This document shows, one piece after another, positions 7,905-16,434 of a DNA stretch of 36,285 nucleotides. The notes under the pieces were generated by a model. It did no database searches. It was not told the origin of the DNA and saw only the letters and a list, made by a program, of their open reading frames with translations. Position 1 is the stretch's first letter. Each line of letters opens with the position of its first letter. The translations under genes and the position numbers were made by a program. Origin of the DNA: Streptomyces carpinensis (GTDB lineage Bacteria > Actinomycetota > Actinomycetes > Streptomycetales > Streptomycetaceae); NCBI RefSeq assembly GCF_002154505.1, contig NZ_MUBM01000210.1, forward strand, positions 405 to 36,689, read 5' to 3'.

Positions 7905-8399
7905 GTGACAGCAGCCGACGGGCCCGACGTGACGCACGAGACAGCCGTCGGACAGGGCGAGAGCGCGGGGGAGGCGGCCGTCGAGACCATCCACCGCGAG
8001 ATGACGGTCTTCGCCCGCCGGGCCAGGGCCTCGGCCGGACGGATGCACCCCGAGCTGTCCCTGGTGTCGTACACCCTGCTCGGGCACTTGGAGGAGCGCG
8101 GCGGCTGCCGCGCCACCGACCTGGCCGCGCACTACGCGCTGGACAAGTCCACGGTCAGCCGGCAGGTGGCCGTACTGGAGCGGTCCGGCCTCATCGAGCG
8201 GCGCCAGGACCCGGAGGACCACCGGGTGCAGGTGCTGCACCTGACGGACGCCGGCAGGCAGATCCTCGCCCAGGTCACCGAGAGCCGCCGGGCGGCCTTC
8301 CAGGAGCGCCTGACGGAGTGGCCGCAGGAGGACCTGGAGAGGTTCGCGGCCTATCTCACCCGCTACAACGCGTGGACCCCGACGCGGAACGCGGGCTGA
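7905..8399 (+). CDS. MarR-family transcriptional regulator
   Basis: 164 residues from the GTG at 7905, with GGGAGG seven bases upstream. Winged HTH core: LSLVSYTLLGHLEERGGCRATDLAAHYALDKSTVSRQVAVLERSGLIERRQDPEDHRVQVLHLTDAGRQIL, with recognition helix DKSTVSRQVAVLE and wing QDPEDHRVQ. Flanking helices form the dimer interface. MarR proteins usually repress a divergently transcribed efflux or catabolic gene and release DNA when a phenolic or similar ligand binds. Here the partner is the membrane protein starting at 7823, and two operator-like sites lie between them, one of them next to this gene's own start, so autoregulation is likely. The gene ends before a strong bidirectional hairpin. Confidence 0.9.
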   Translation: MTAADGPDVTHETAVGQGESAGEAAVETIHREMTVFARRARASAGRMHPELSLVSYTLLGHLEERGGCRATDLAAHYALDKSTVSRQVAVLERSGLIERRQDPEDHRVQVLHLTDAGRQILAQVTESRRAAFQERLTEWPQEDLERFAAYLTRYNAWTPTRNAG

Positions 8400-8423
8400 C
8401 GCGTCGGGCCCGCCGCCCGTGCC

Positions 8424-8467
8424 CGGCCTGCGGTCGCAGGCCCCCCCGCGCCCGCGACCGCAGGCCG
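8424..8467. terminator. Strong bidirectional terminator hairpin
   Basis: A 14-bp perfect stem runs CGGCCTGCGGTCGC (8424-8437) against GCGACCGCAGGCCG (8454-8467), with a 16-base C-rich loop. It lies between the ends of the convergent MarR (8399) and acetyltransferase (8482) genes. No T-run follows, which is common for actinomycete terminators. Confidence 0.8.
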
Positions 8468-8481
8468 CCGCCCGTACCCCG

Positions 8482-9216
8482 CTACGCCACCGGCACGGAG
8501 GGCCGCCCGCCGGCCAGCCGCGCCGGCGGACGCGCCGCGAGGAAGGCGGTGCGGCGCCGCAGCCGGAAGCCCAGCGACTCGTACAGCCTGATGGCTCCGG
8601 TGTTCCGGGCGCCTGTGTGCAGGAACGGGGTCTCGCCGCGCTCGCGGATGCCGTGGGCGACGGCCAGGATCAGCCGGGTCGCCAGACCCTGGCCGCGGTG
8701 GGCGGGGTCGGTGCAGACCGCGCTGATCTCCGTCCAGCCCGGCGGGTGCAGCCGCTCCCCCGCCATGGCGACCAGGGCGCCGTCACGGCGTATGCCCAGG
8801 TAGGTACCCAGTTCGATGGTGCGGGGCAGGAACGGGCCGGGCTGGGTGCGCGCGACCAGGTCGAGCATCTCCGGAACGTCGGCAGGGCCGAGACGTACCG
8901 CCTCGGCTTCGGGGGCCGCGGCCAGGCCGTCGTCCACGAACTGCACGCCCTCCACCTGGAACGTGATGTCCCAGTCCGCCGGGACCCGCCCCACGAAGCC
9001 GGACAGCGGGACCTCGGCGCCGGGTCCGGCCAGGGCCGCCAGATCGGCCCAGTCCCCGGTGTCCGGCTCGTCGGGCAGGGCCAGCCAGGGCGAGACGTCG
9101 ACCGGGTAGCGCAGGACTCTGCCGCGCCGCTCGGCGAAGCGGGCGTGCGGGCCGGTGAGGGAGGCCAGGGCCGGGTTGTCGAGGACGTGCCCGGACACCC
9201 GTTCGGTCGAGGTCAT
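8482..9216 (-). CDS. GNAT-family N-acetyltransferase
   Basis: 244 residues. The C-terminal half is a GNAT domain: beta-strand WTEISAVCTDPAHRGQGLATRLILAVA contains the acetyl-CoA pyrophosphate loop (R-G-Q-G-L-A), and motif B is FLHTGARNTGAIRLYESLGFRLRRRTAF. The N-terminal half (VDVSPWLALPDEP ... VPLSGFVGRVPADWDITFQVEGVQFV) looks like a degenerate first GNAT-like module, as in FR47-type proteins. The acceptor cannot be read from sequence. Its ATG overlaps the TGA of the upstream oxidoreductase (ATGA, 9213-9216), so the two are translationally coupled and probably act on related small molecules or in a shared stress response. Confidence 0.88.
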   Translation of the reverse strand: MTSTERVSGHVLDNPALASLTGPHARFAERRGRVLRYPVDVSPWLALPDEPDTGDWADLAALAGPGAEVPLSGFVGRVPADWDITFQVEGVQFVDDGLAAAPEAEAVRLGPADVPEMLDLVARTQPGPFLPRTIELGTYLGIRRDGALVAMAGERLHPPGWTEISAVCTDPAHRGQGLATRLILAVAHGIRERGETPFLHTGARNTGAIRLYESLGFRLRRRTAFLAARPPARLAGGRPSVPVA

Positions 9217-10139
9217 CCGGCGACCTCGATCACGGCCTTGCCGCGGGCGTGTCCGTCCTCCACACCGCGCAGCGCCTCACCGGCCCGCTCCAGCGGGAAT
9301 GTCCGCGTCACGTGCGGGTCCAGGTCGCCGCGCACGACCAGATCCGCCAGCGCGTCCAGGACGGCAGCGGTACGGGCGCGGACCACCCGGGAACCGCCCA
9401 GCGCCTCGACGTCCTGCTGCGGCGCACCGGCGGTGATCAGCTTCGTCCGGTCGGCGAGCAGGCCGGCCGCCTGGGTGAGCACCTCGCCGCCGACCAGGTC
9501 GTAGACGGCGTCGACGCCGTCCGGGGCCGCCGCGCGCGCCCGTTCGTCCCACCCCGGTCCGGAGGGCACGTGCACCGCGCCGAGCGACTCCACGAAGTCC
9601 TTCTTGCCCTGGCTCGCCACCCCCACGACCCGCAGGCCGAAGGCGCGGGCGATCTGTGCCACCGCCCCGCCGACGCCGCCACCCGCACCGGTGACGAGCA
9701 CGGTCGCTCCCGCGGGCAGGTCCAACTGCCGCAGCCCGTCGTAGGCCGTGGCCGCGGCGACGGGCAGTGTGGCGGCGTCCGCGTACGAGACCCCGGCGGG
9801 CTTGTGCGCGGTCACCGCGGCAGCCAGCAACGCGTATCGCGCATAACCGCCCGCCACCGTGTTGCCGAAGACCGCGTCCCCGACGGCGAAGCCGGTGACG
9901 CCCTCGCCCACCTCCTCCACGACCCCGGCCGCCTCGTTGCCGAAGACCACCGGGAAGACCCGCTCACCGCTCTCGCCCGGCCGGCGGAAGCCCGTGCGCT
10001 GCTTCCAGTCGACGGGGTTCACGCCCGCCGCCCGCACCGCGACCAGGATCTCGCCGGGCCCCGGCCGGGGCCGGTCCACCTCGACGAGCGCCTCGGTCTC
10101 CGGGCCGCCGTACCGGGTGAAGACGTACGCCTTCGGCAT
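9213..10139 (-). CDS. NADP-dependent MDR (quinone-oxidoreductase-like) alcohol dehydrogenase
   Basis: 308 residues from the ATG at 10139 (MPKAYVFTRYGGPE), preceded by AAGGAGAG; a start three codons upstream is less likely. It has the GroES-like N-terminal domain (VRAAGVNPVDWKQRTG, GNEAAGVVEEVGEGVTGFAVGDAVFG) and a Rossmann fold with VLVTGAGGGVGGAVAQIARAFG. The catalytic-zinc cysteine and histidine of zinc alcohol dehydrogenases are absent, which places it in the zinc-independent quinone/enoyl reductase branch. The likely reaction is NADPH-dependent reduction of a quinone or an enone double bond. It is coupled by a 4-base overlap to the GNAT gene downstream. It diverges from the molybdoenzyme gene across about 300 bases (10140-10443), in which I see no gene or clear promoter. 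Confidence 0.9.
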   Translation of the reverse strand: MPKAYVFTRYGGPETEALVEVDRPRPGPGEILVAVRAAGVNPVDWKQRTGFRRPGESGERVFPVVFGNEAAGVVEEVGEGVTGFAVGDAVFGNTVAGGYARYALLAAAVTAHKPAGVSYADAATLPVAAATAYDGLRQLDLPAGATVLVTGAGGGVGGAVAQIARAFGLRVVGVASQGKKDFVESLGAVHVPSGPGWDERARAAAPDGVDAVYDLVGGEVLTQAAGLLADRTKLITAGAPQQDVEALGGSRVVRARTAAVLDALADLVVRGDLDPHVTRTFPLERAGEALRGVEDGHARGKAVIEVAG

Positions 10140-10443
10140 GGCTCCCACTCTCCTTCCTGTCCTTCTCGAGCACCGCCGTCACAGGGCGCCGGGGCCGCCG
10201 ACGCCGCACACGGCAGCTGCAAGGAAGATCGCGCAGCGGCTATTCCCGAGGTGGAGCAGGCTTCATACGCCGTTGACGAAGGGCCTCCCGCCACGGCCCG
10301 GGCGACGCACGGCGCCCCAGGTCCCCGCCGCCGCGGCGCCCCGCTCCGGGGCCGGTCCGCCGAGCACGTACGGTGGGATGCACACACGAACGTCCCGCTC
10401 GACCCGCGGGCCGCCGGGCACGGCGGCCTGGAGGCACCCCCGC

Positions 10444-11041
<598 letters not shown>

Positions 11042-11049
<8 letters not shown>

Positions 11050-11797
11050 GACCTTCACGCCGCCGACCCGGTTCGCCGTGCCCGGCCGCATCGCGGTCAG
11101 CGAGCAGGCCGCCACCCGGTGGCAGATCGCGACCCTCACGGAGATCCGGCGGGAGACACCACGCGCCGCCACCTTCCGCCTGGCGGTGCCCGCCTGGTCC
11201 GGGCACCTGCCGGGGCAGCACCTGATGCTGCGGCTGACCGCGCCCGACGGTTACGTGGCCCAGCGCCACTACTCGATCGCCTCCGCGCCCGACGACTCCG
11301 GGCACATCGAACTGACCCTGGACCACGTCGAGGGCGGCGAGGTCTCCGGCTGGTTCCACACCGTCGCCCGGCCCGGCGACCGGGTGGAGGTGCGCGGCCC
11401 GCTGAGCGGTTTCTTCGCCTGGCCCGGCGACCGGCCGGCGCTGCTGCTCGGCGCGGGTTCCGGGGTCGTACCACTGATGTCGATGGTGCGGCACCACCGG
11501 GCGCGGCGGCTGACCGTGCCGTTGCGGCTGCTGGTGTCCGCGCGCACTCCGGAAGAGCTCGTCTACGCAAGGGAGTTCGGTGCGGAGACCACGCCGGTGT
11601 TCACGCGCGGCGCCCCGCAGGGCGTGCCGGTGGGACGGCTGTCGGCCGCACATCTGGCGCCGCTGGTGGAGCGGCAGCCCGCGGGCGGCTGGGAGGCGTA
11701 CGTGTGCGGGTCCAACGGCTTCGCGGAGCACGCCTCGCGACTTCTCGTGGCGGCGGGCCTGCCCGTGGACCGCATCCGGATCGAGCGCTTCGGCTGA
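11042..11797 (+). CDS. FAD/NAD(P)-binding ferredoxin reductase-type oxidoreductase
   Basis: 251 residues from the GTG at 11042, inside the last codons of the molybdoenzyme gene, with GGGAGGAG about 13 bases upstream; a GTG at 11009 is a weaker alternative. Domains: an FAD-binding barrel with RHYSIASAP (the R-x-Y-S flavin motif), and an NAD(P)-binding domain with LLLGAGSGVVPLMSMVRHH. The C-terminal nicotinamide-side motif is YVCGSNGFAEHASRLLVAAGLPVDRIRIERFG. There is no 2Fe-2S domain, so electrons must pass directly to a partner, most simply the coupled sulfite-oxidase-like protein. The pair resembles other bacterial arrangements in which a flavoprotein feeds a Mo enzyme. The direction of electron flow is not visible from sequence. 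Confidence 0.9.
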
Positions 11798-11847
11798 CGA
11801 GGACCGAACGCTCCGGACGGGGAGCCGCGCACTCCGGCCGGCTTCTT

Positions 11848-12068
11848 GACAGGTACCCCGGCCCCTGCCAGGTGACCAGACGACCCGACAGGTGCCCCGC
11901 CCACTGCCGCTTGACCGGGCGACCCGACAGGTACCCCGCACCCCTGCCGCATGACCGGACAACCCCGACAGGTGCCCCGCCCACTGCCGCATGACCGGGC
12001 GACCCGACAGGTACCCCGCACCCCTGCCGCATGACCGGACAACCCCGACAGGTGGCCCGGCCACCTGC
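11848..12068. repeat. Alternating ~40-bp tandem repeat downstream of the reductase gene
   Basis: Units starting GACAGGT occur at 11848, 11887, 11926, 11967, 12006 and 12047, the last partial. They alternate between a form with GACAGGTACCCCG and a form with GACAGGTGCCCCG, so the real period is a dimer of about 80 bases. The 41-base units at 11926 and 12006 are identical, and those at 11887 and 11967 differ at one base. No spacers are present. The rest of the 11798-12259 gap shows no gene. Confidence 0.88.
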
Positions 12069-12259
12069 GCGGCCGGCGAACCGCCACCTCCGTCCGGCCC
12101 GCCGGACGGACCCGCCTGCCCAGCCGCTCCGGCCGGCGGACATCGGCCGGCGCGGGAGCTCGCCGTCGGGTGTGAGCCGCACGGACAGGGTCTGGCGACT
12201 CCTCCGAGCACCGCCGTACGGTGTGATCATCAGTGTCTCTTGCGCGAAGGCGGTTGTTG

Positions 12260-13228
12260 ATGGCCCTGTTCGACCTTCCCCTCGACGAACTCCGTGAGTA
12301 CCGCAGCGAGTCCACCGAGCCGGAGGACTTCGACGCCTTCTGGTCCAAGACCCTCCAGGAAGCCCGCGAGCACGACCTGAACGCCCGCTTCGACCTGGTC
12401 GACACGGGACTGACCACGGTCAAGGTGTACGACGTGACCTTCGCCGGGTTCGGCGGCCATCCGGTCAAGGGCTGGCTGACGCTGCCCGCCCGGGTCGACG
12501 GACCGGTGCCGCTGGTCGTGGAGTTCGTGGGCTACGGCGGCGGGCGCGGCCTCCCGCACCAGCACCTGCTGTGGGCGTCGTCGGGCCGGGCGCACTTCGT
12601 GATGGACACACGCGGCCAGGGCAGCGCCTGGGGCGGCGGAGGCGGCACCGCCGACCCGGTGGGCGGTGCGCCGGCGTATCCCGGCTTCATGACGCGTGGC
12701 ATCGACGCGCCGGAGAACTACTACTACCGGCGGGTGTTCGCCGACGCGGTGCGCGCGATCGAGGCCGCGCGCTCGCATCCGCTGACCGATGCGGGCCGGA
12801 CCGTGGCGATCGGCGCGAGCCAGGGCGGCGGCATCACGATCGCGGTGGGCGGCCTGGTGCCGGATCTGGCCGCGATCGGCCCGGACGTGCCCTTCCTGTG
12901 CGACTATCCGCGCGCGGCGACGCTGACCGACCGTCACCCTTACCGGGAGATAGGCCTCTACCTCAAGACCCACCGCGGGCGCACCGAGGACGCGCTGCGC
13001 ACCCTGTCGTACTTCGACGGCGTCCACTTCGCCGCCCGGGGCCGGGCCCCGGCGCTCTTCTCGGCGGCACTGGAGGACCAGACCTGTCCGCCGTCCACCG
13101 TCTTCGCCGCGTTCAACGCCTGGGCGCACGACGACAAGACGATCGAGGTGTACGACTTCAACGACCACGAGGGCGGCGGCCCCTACCAGGACGCGGCCAA
13201 GCTGCGCTGGCTGCGGTCCTACGCCTGA
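12260..13228 (+). CDS. Acetylxylan esterase / cephalosporin-C deacetylase (CE7 family)
   Basis: 322 residues from the ATG at 12260 (MALFDLPLDELREYRS), with GAAGG ten bases upstream; the frame opens 27 bases earlier, but family members start here. It is an alpha/beta-hydrolase with the CE7 hallmarks: oxyanion-hole region FVGYGGGRG (Tyr92), RGQG (118-121), nucleophile elbow GASQGGG (Ser187), Asp273 in ALEDQTCPPS and His303 in FNDHEGGG. CE7 enzymes deacetylate short xylo-oligosaccharides and cephalosporin C and are usually cytoplasmic hexamers; no signal peptide is present, which agrees. A GntR/UTRA regulator starts 173 bases downstream. No xylanase genes are in view. Confidence 0.94.
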   Translation: MALFDLPLDELREYRSESTEPEDFDAFWSKTLQEAREHDLNARFDLVDTGLTTVKVYDVTFAGFGGHPVKGWLTLPARVDGPVPLVVEFVGYGGGRGLPHQHLLWASSGRAHFVMDTRGQGSAWGGGGGTADPVGGAPAYPGFMTRGIDAPENYYYRRVFADAVRAIEAARSHPLTDAGRTVAIGASQGGGITIAVGGLVPDLAAIGPDVPFLCDYPRAATLTDRHPYREIGLYLKTHRGRTEDALRTLSYFDGVHFAARGRAPALFSAALEDQTCPPSTVFAAFNAWAHDDKTIEVYDFNDHEGGGPYQDAAKLRWLRSYA

Positions 13229-13323
13229 GCAGGCGCGGCACCCGGGCGGCCCGGACCGCACGGGTGGGATTCCGGGATGGATCACGGGCGGATTTCGGCC
13301 GAACCGCCCGGCCGATCTTCCGT

Positions 13324-13339
13324 ACTGGTTTAGACCAAT
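13324..13339. promoter_or_regulatory. DasR-like (dre-type) operator upstream of the GntR gene
   Basis: ACTGGTTTAGACCAAT is a 16-bp near-palindrome that differs from the DasR/NagR-type consensus core TGGTCTAGACCA at one position. It lies 63 bases before the GntR/UTRA start codon at 13402. HutC-subfamily GntR proteins bind such sites, so it may be the autoregulatory site of the adjacent gene or a site for the global regulator DasR. A looser copy (ATGGTAGATCTGGTGG) follows about 13338-13353. Confidence 0.6.
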
Positions 13340-13401
13340 GGTAGATCTGGTGGCACAATGAGCCCGAGCGGCTACGGTACGTCACCAACAGGAGGCGGGG
13401 C

Positions 13402-14157
13402 ATGGCCCGCACCACCCCCCGGAACCACCCGACGACGGAGGAAACGGCCGAGGAACGGCCGCTGTACTGGAGAGTCGCCGCCGAACTGCTCGGAGAGCTG
13501 CGCGACGGCACCGTTGCACCCGGTGAACGGCTGCCGGGCGAGCGGCAGTTGGCCGCGCACTTCGGGGTCAGCCGGGAGACCGTCCGGCAGGCGCTGGAGG
13601 TGCTGCGCCGCGACGGCCTGATCGCCACCGACCGGCGGGGCAGCCATGCCACGCTGACCGGACCGCCCGCCGAGGCACCCTCCCCCTTGACTTTCCCGGT
13701 CGGCGCCCGCACCGCCGACCGGGACGCCTTCGACCGGGCCACCGTGGCCTGGGAGACGCCCCCCGCGGAGCATGCCGCGGCTCTGGGCCTCGCCCCGCAC
13801 CGCCCGACCCTGGTGCACCGCTACCGGTCCGCGGCGGCCGACGGCACCGCGCTGCGCACGGCGGTGACCTCCTTCTCCGCCGTGGCCCTCGCCGAGGTCG
13901 AGGAGCTGGCCCGCTACCGCGACCGCGCCGACGGCTCGTGCGCCGCACAGCTGCGGCGGACCTATGACTGGATGCGCCGGGCGGGCCTGACCCTGCATCA
14001 CCGGGACTCGATCACCCGGCTCGAGGAGGGCTCCTCGGTACGGGTGATCCGGCGCGTCCACGACCAGTACGCGCGTCCGCTGGAGATCACCGACCTGATC
14101 GTGGACGCCCGGCAGGACGCCCTCGTCTACGAGTTCACCCTGCCGGCGGCGGTCTGA
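13402..14157 (+). CDS. GntR-family regulator with UTRA ligand domain (HutC subfamily)
   Basis: 251 residues from the ATG at 13402 with AGGAGG nine bases upstream. N-terminal GntR winged helix: LYWRVAAELLGELRDGTVAPGERLPGERQLAAHFGVSRETVRQALEVLRRDGLIATDRRGSHATL (about 21-85). The C-terminal UTRA domain (about 110-250) ends with RVIRRVHDQYARPLEITDLIVDARQDALVYEF, the usual UTRA strand pattern. UTRA domains bind small ligands such as amino-sugar phosphates, urocanate or fatty acids. A dre-like box lies directly upstream. Upstream is a CE7 esterase on the same strand, downstream a convergent methyltransferase; neither clearly names the ligand. Confidence 0.92.
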   Translation: MARTTPRNHPTTEETAEERPLYWRVAAELLGELRDGTVAPGERLPGERQLAAHFGVSRETVRQALEVLRRDGLIATDRRGSHATLTGPPAEAPSPLTFPVGARTADRDAFDRATVAWETPPAEHAAALGLAPHRPTLVHRYRSAAADGTALRTAVTSFSAVALAEVEELARYRDRADGSCAAQLRRTYDWMRRAGLTLHHRDSITRLEEGSSVRVIRRVHDQYARPLEITDLIVDARQDALVYEFTLPAAV

Positions 14158-14191
14158 CCCGTCACCCCCGGCCGGACAGGGTGAGGACCCG

Positions 14192-14929
14192 TCAGGAGTC
14201 CGTGACGGCCGGCCTGCGCGCCGCGATCATCCGGGCCCGCGGGCTGCCGTCGGCGCGGCGGCCGAACCCGGGCAGCGCGTACAGCTCCACCCGGAAGCCC
14301 GCGCGCTCCAGCTCCCGCCGTACGTCGCCGAAGCGGAAGGCGCGGTAGTACATGACGAACGGCGGCCGCCACAGGGCGTTGCGCACCCGCATCACCGCGT
14401 CGAAGCCGAGCAGCGTCCAGAACGCCCTCGCGCGCGGACGCGGCGGGGCGAGAACCGGGAACGCGAACAGCCCGCCGGGCCGCAGCGCCGCGTGGACCCG
14501 GCCGAAGAGCCCGGGCAGCTCGGCGGGGAGGAAGTGGCCGAGCGCGCCGGAGCTGACGACGAGGTCGAAGGCGGAGGAGAAGGGCAGCGCGCGGGCGTCC
14601 GCACGCACCAGAGCGGCCCGTGGACCCGCTGCCGGGAGCCGTTCTGCCGCGACGGCGAGCATGCCGGCACTGAAGTCGACGCCGGTGACCGTCCTCCGGC
14701 ACACGCGGGCCAGCACGTCGAGGCCGGCGCCCGTGCCGCAGCACAGGTCGAGCCCGTCGTCGTAGGGCCCGGTGCTCTCCAGGACCGAGCCGACGGCGTC
14801 AAGCACCGGCTCCGGGGTCCGGAACGGGGTGCGGTCGAACTTCGGCGCGAGCAGGTCGTAGCCCCGCTCGACCGAGGACAGCGCCTGAACGGCGAGCTCG
14901 CGGAGCGTGGGGCCTTCGGGGCTGAACAT
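14192..14929 (-). CDS. Class I SAM-dependent methyltransferase
   Basis: 245 residues from the ATG at 14929 (MFSPEGPTLRELAVQALSSVERGYDLLAPKFDRTPFRTP); a weak GAAGCGG lies upstream, and an ATG 15 codons earlier is less protein-like. SAM motif I is GLDLCCGTGAGLDVLA. The Asp ending motif II is in VTGVDFSAGMLAVAAERL, motif III in VRADARALPFSSAFDLVVSSGALGHF, and post-I helices follow. This is the UbiE/Methyltransf_11 type fold, complete in length. The acceptor is unknown. The N-terminal YDLLAPKFDRTPFRTPEPVLD segment is shared with many actinomycete small-molecule methyltransferases. It is convergent with the GntR gene (34-base gap) and divergent from the Rho-paralog leader. Confidence 0.9.
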   Translation of the reverse strand: MFSPEGPTLRELAVQALSSVERGYDLLAPKFDRTPFRTPEPVLDAVGSVLESTGPYDDGLDLCCGTGAGLDVLARVCRRTVTGVDFSAGMLAVAAERLPAAGPRAALVRADARALPFSSAFDLVVSSGALGHFLPAELPGLFGRVHAALRPGGLFAFPVLAPPRPRARAFWTLLGFDAVMRVRNALWRPPFVMYYRAFRFGDVRRELERAGFRVELYALPGFGRRADGSPRARMIAARRPAVTDS

Positions 14930-15004
14930 CCGCTTCAGCTTAGACCGTCGCACGCTCGGTGACGGGGCGAGCACACTCGCGGACCACCGGGGACCGGTCC
15001 GTGG

Positions 15005-15285
15005 TACATTGCAAACAGCACGCGTGTACGCCCCCTTGCGGGCGCCGGTGCGAGTTCTCCTTCATTTCGGCCGATCCGTCCGCCGCCTCGGGCGGCGCGT
15101 CCGGCCCATCGGCCTTCTGCCACCACCCGGTGAGTCGTGGTGTACGGCCCGCGTTCGCGGGTCCGGCGTACCCAAGGTGGTGTTCTCCGCCGCCGGAGGT
15201 CCTGCTCCGCGCAGCCTCCGCCCCGCGGCTTCTCCCTCTTCCCGCACACCTGTCGTGTCATCCGTCCGTGAAAGGACCACCACCC
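15005..15285 (+). promoter_or_regulatory. Highly structured 5' leader of the Rho-paralog gene
   Basis: About 280 bases precede the start codon and fold into successive perfect stems. (1) CGCCC/GGGCG at 15029-15044 inside GCAC/GTGC (15018-15051). (2) GGCCGAT/ATCGGCC (15069-15114) around CGCCGCC/GGCGGCG (15081-15097). (3) CACCACC/GGTGGTG (15121-15182) around GTAC/GTAC and CCCGC-GTTC-GCGGG (15142-15171). (4) GCCGC/GCGGC (15189-15229) around CGGAGG/CCTCCG and CTGC/GCAG. CACCACC recurs at 15278-15284 between the ribosome site (AAAGGA) and the ATG, so GGTGGTG at 15176-15182 could pair with either copy. A possible -10 is TACATT at 15005-15010; I see no convincing -35. Confidence 0.65.
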
Positions 15286-16434
15286 ATGACCACCACACTC
15301 GAACATCCTCCGGTACGGCCGCAGCCGTCCCCGGCCGCCCGGCTCGTCGCCGGTGTCCTGGACATCGACGCGAGCGGGAAGGGCCGGCTGCGCGGTGCGG
15401 ACCTGCTGCCCTCCCCCACCGATCCCCAGGTCTCCGCCGCCCTGATCCGCCGGCACGGCCTGCGCAGGGGCGACCTGGTCGACGGCGTGCTGGGAGACCG
15501 GCACGTCCTCACCGGCGTCGCACGTGTGGGCGGGCGCGCGCCGGAAGAACTGCGGGGCCGGCGCCGCTTCGGGGACCTCACCCCGCTGCACCCGAGCGAG
15601 CGGCTGCGCCTGGAACATCCGGCCGCCGGTCTCACCGGGCGCGTGGCGGACCTGGTCGCCCCCATCGGCAAGGGCCAGCGCGGACTCGTCGTGGCGCCGC
15701 CCAAGACCGGCAAGACCGTCCTCGTCCAGCAGATCGCGGCCGCCGTCGCGGGGAACCACCCCGAGTGCCGGCTGATGGTCATGCTGCTGGACGAGCGCCC
15801 AGAGGAGGTCACCGACATGCGGCGCTCCGTGCGCGGCGAGGTCTACGCCTCCACGTTCGACCGGACCCCCGCGCAGCACATCGCGCTCGCCGAACTCGTC
15901 GTGGAGCGGGCCAAGCGGCTCGTGGAGGCCGGCGAGGACGTCGTCGTGCTCCTGGACTCCCTGACCCGGCTGTGCCGGGCCCACAACAACGCGGCCGCAG
16001 CCGGTGGCCGCACCCTCAGCGGCGGCGTCGACGCGGCCGCGCTGCACGGCCCCAAACGGCTGTTCGGGGCGGCGCGGTCGGCCGAGGAGGGCGGTTCGCT
16101 CACCATCCTCGCCACCGCGCTGGTCGAGACCGGTTCCCGCGCCGACGACTTCTTCTTCGAGGAGCTGAAGGGCACCGGCAACATGGAACTGCGGCTGAGC
16201 CGCGAACTCGCCTCCCGTCGCGTCTTCCCGGCCGTCGACATCCAGGCCTCCGGCACCCGCCGCGAGGAACTGCTCCTCTCCCCCAGCGAGTTGACGGCCA
16301 CCCGCGGGCTGCGCCGCGTGCTGCGCGACCGTGACGGGCGGACCGGCCTGGAAACCCTGCTGGACCGGCTGCGCGACGCCCCCGACAACGCCACCTTCCT
16401 GCGACGGATCCAGCCGACACTGCCGAGCGGCTAG
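15286..16434 (+). CDS. Short Rho transcription-terminator paralog
   Basis: 382 residues, ATG at 15286 with AAAGGA ten bases upstream. The ATPase core is complete: Walker A PPKTGKT (138-144), LLDERPEEVTDM (167-178) with the catalytic Glu170, Walker B VVVLLDS (219-225), Q-loop SGGVDAAALHGPKRLFGAAR (245-264), R-loop EELKGTGNMEL with Lys295, and RRVFPAVD with the Arg-finger candidate Arg312. The N-terminal cold-shock-like domain is present but short, and the RNP1 motif GFGFLR of typical Rho reads GKGRLR (31-36), removing both RNA-stacking phenylalanines. The N-terminal helical domain and the long charged insertion of actinobacterial housekeeping Rho are missing. It therefore looks like an accessory Rho with altered primary RNA-site specificity. 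Residues equivalent to the classical bicyclomycin-resistance sites (M219, S266, G337 of E. coli) are unchanged. A structured leader suggests attenuation or translational control. Confidence 0.93.
   Translation: MTTTLEHPPVRPQPSPAARLVAGVLDIDASGKGRLRGADLLPSPTDPQVSAALIRRHGLRRGDLVDGVLGDRHVLTGVARVGGRAPEELRGRRRFGDLTPLHPSERLRLEHPAAGLTGRVADLVAPIGKGQRGLVVAPPKTGKTVLVQQIAAAVAGNHPECRLMVMLLDERPEEVTDMRRSVRGEVYASTFDRTPAQHIALAELVVERAKRLVEAGEDVVVLLDSLTRLCRAHNNAAAAGGRTLSGGVDAAALHGPKRLFGAARSAEEGGSLTILATALVETGSRADDFFFEELKGTGNMELRLSRELASRRVFPAVDIQASGTRREELLLSPSELTATRGLRRVLRDRDGRTGLETLLDRLRDAPDNATFLRRIQPTLPSG

Noticed and set aside
11848..12068. Possible CRISPR array
   Set aside because: Contiguous alternating repeats with no spacers.
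14959..15285. In-frame upstream extension of the Rho paralog with several cysteines
   Set aside because: The region is a strongly folding leader with palindromic stems, the sequence before the ATG at 15286 has a ribosome site, and family alignment starts after it.
15286..16434. Rho paralog as a bicyclomycin-resistance determinant
   Set aside because: Residues equivalent to the classical resistance positions are unchanged, so the sequence gives no argument for resistance.
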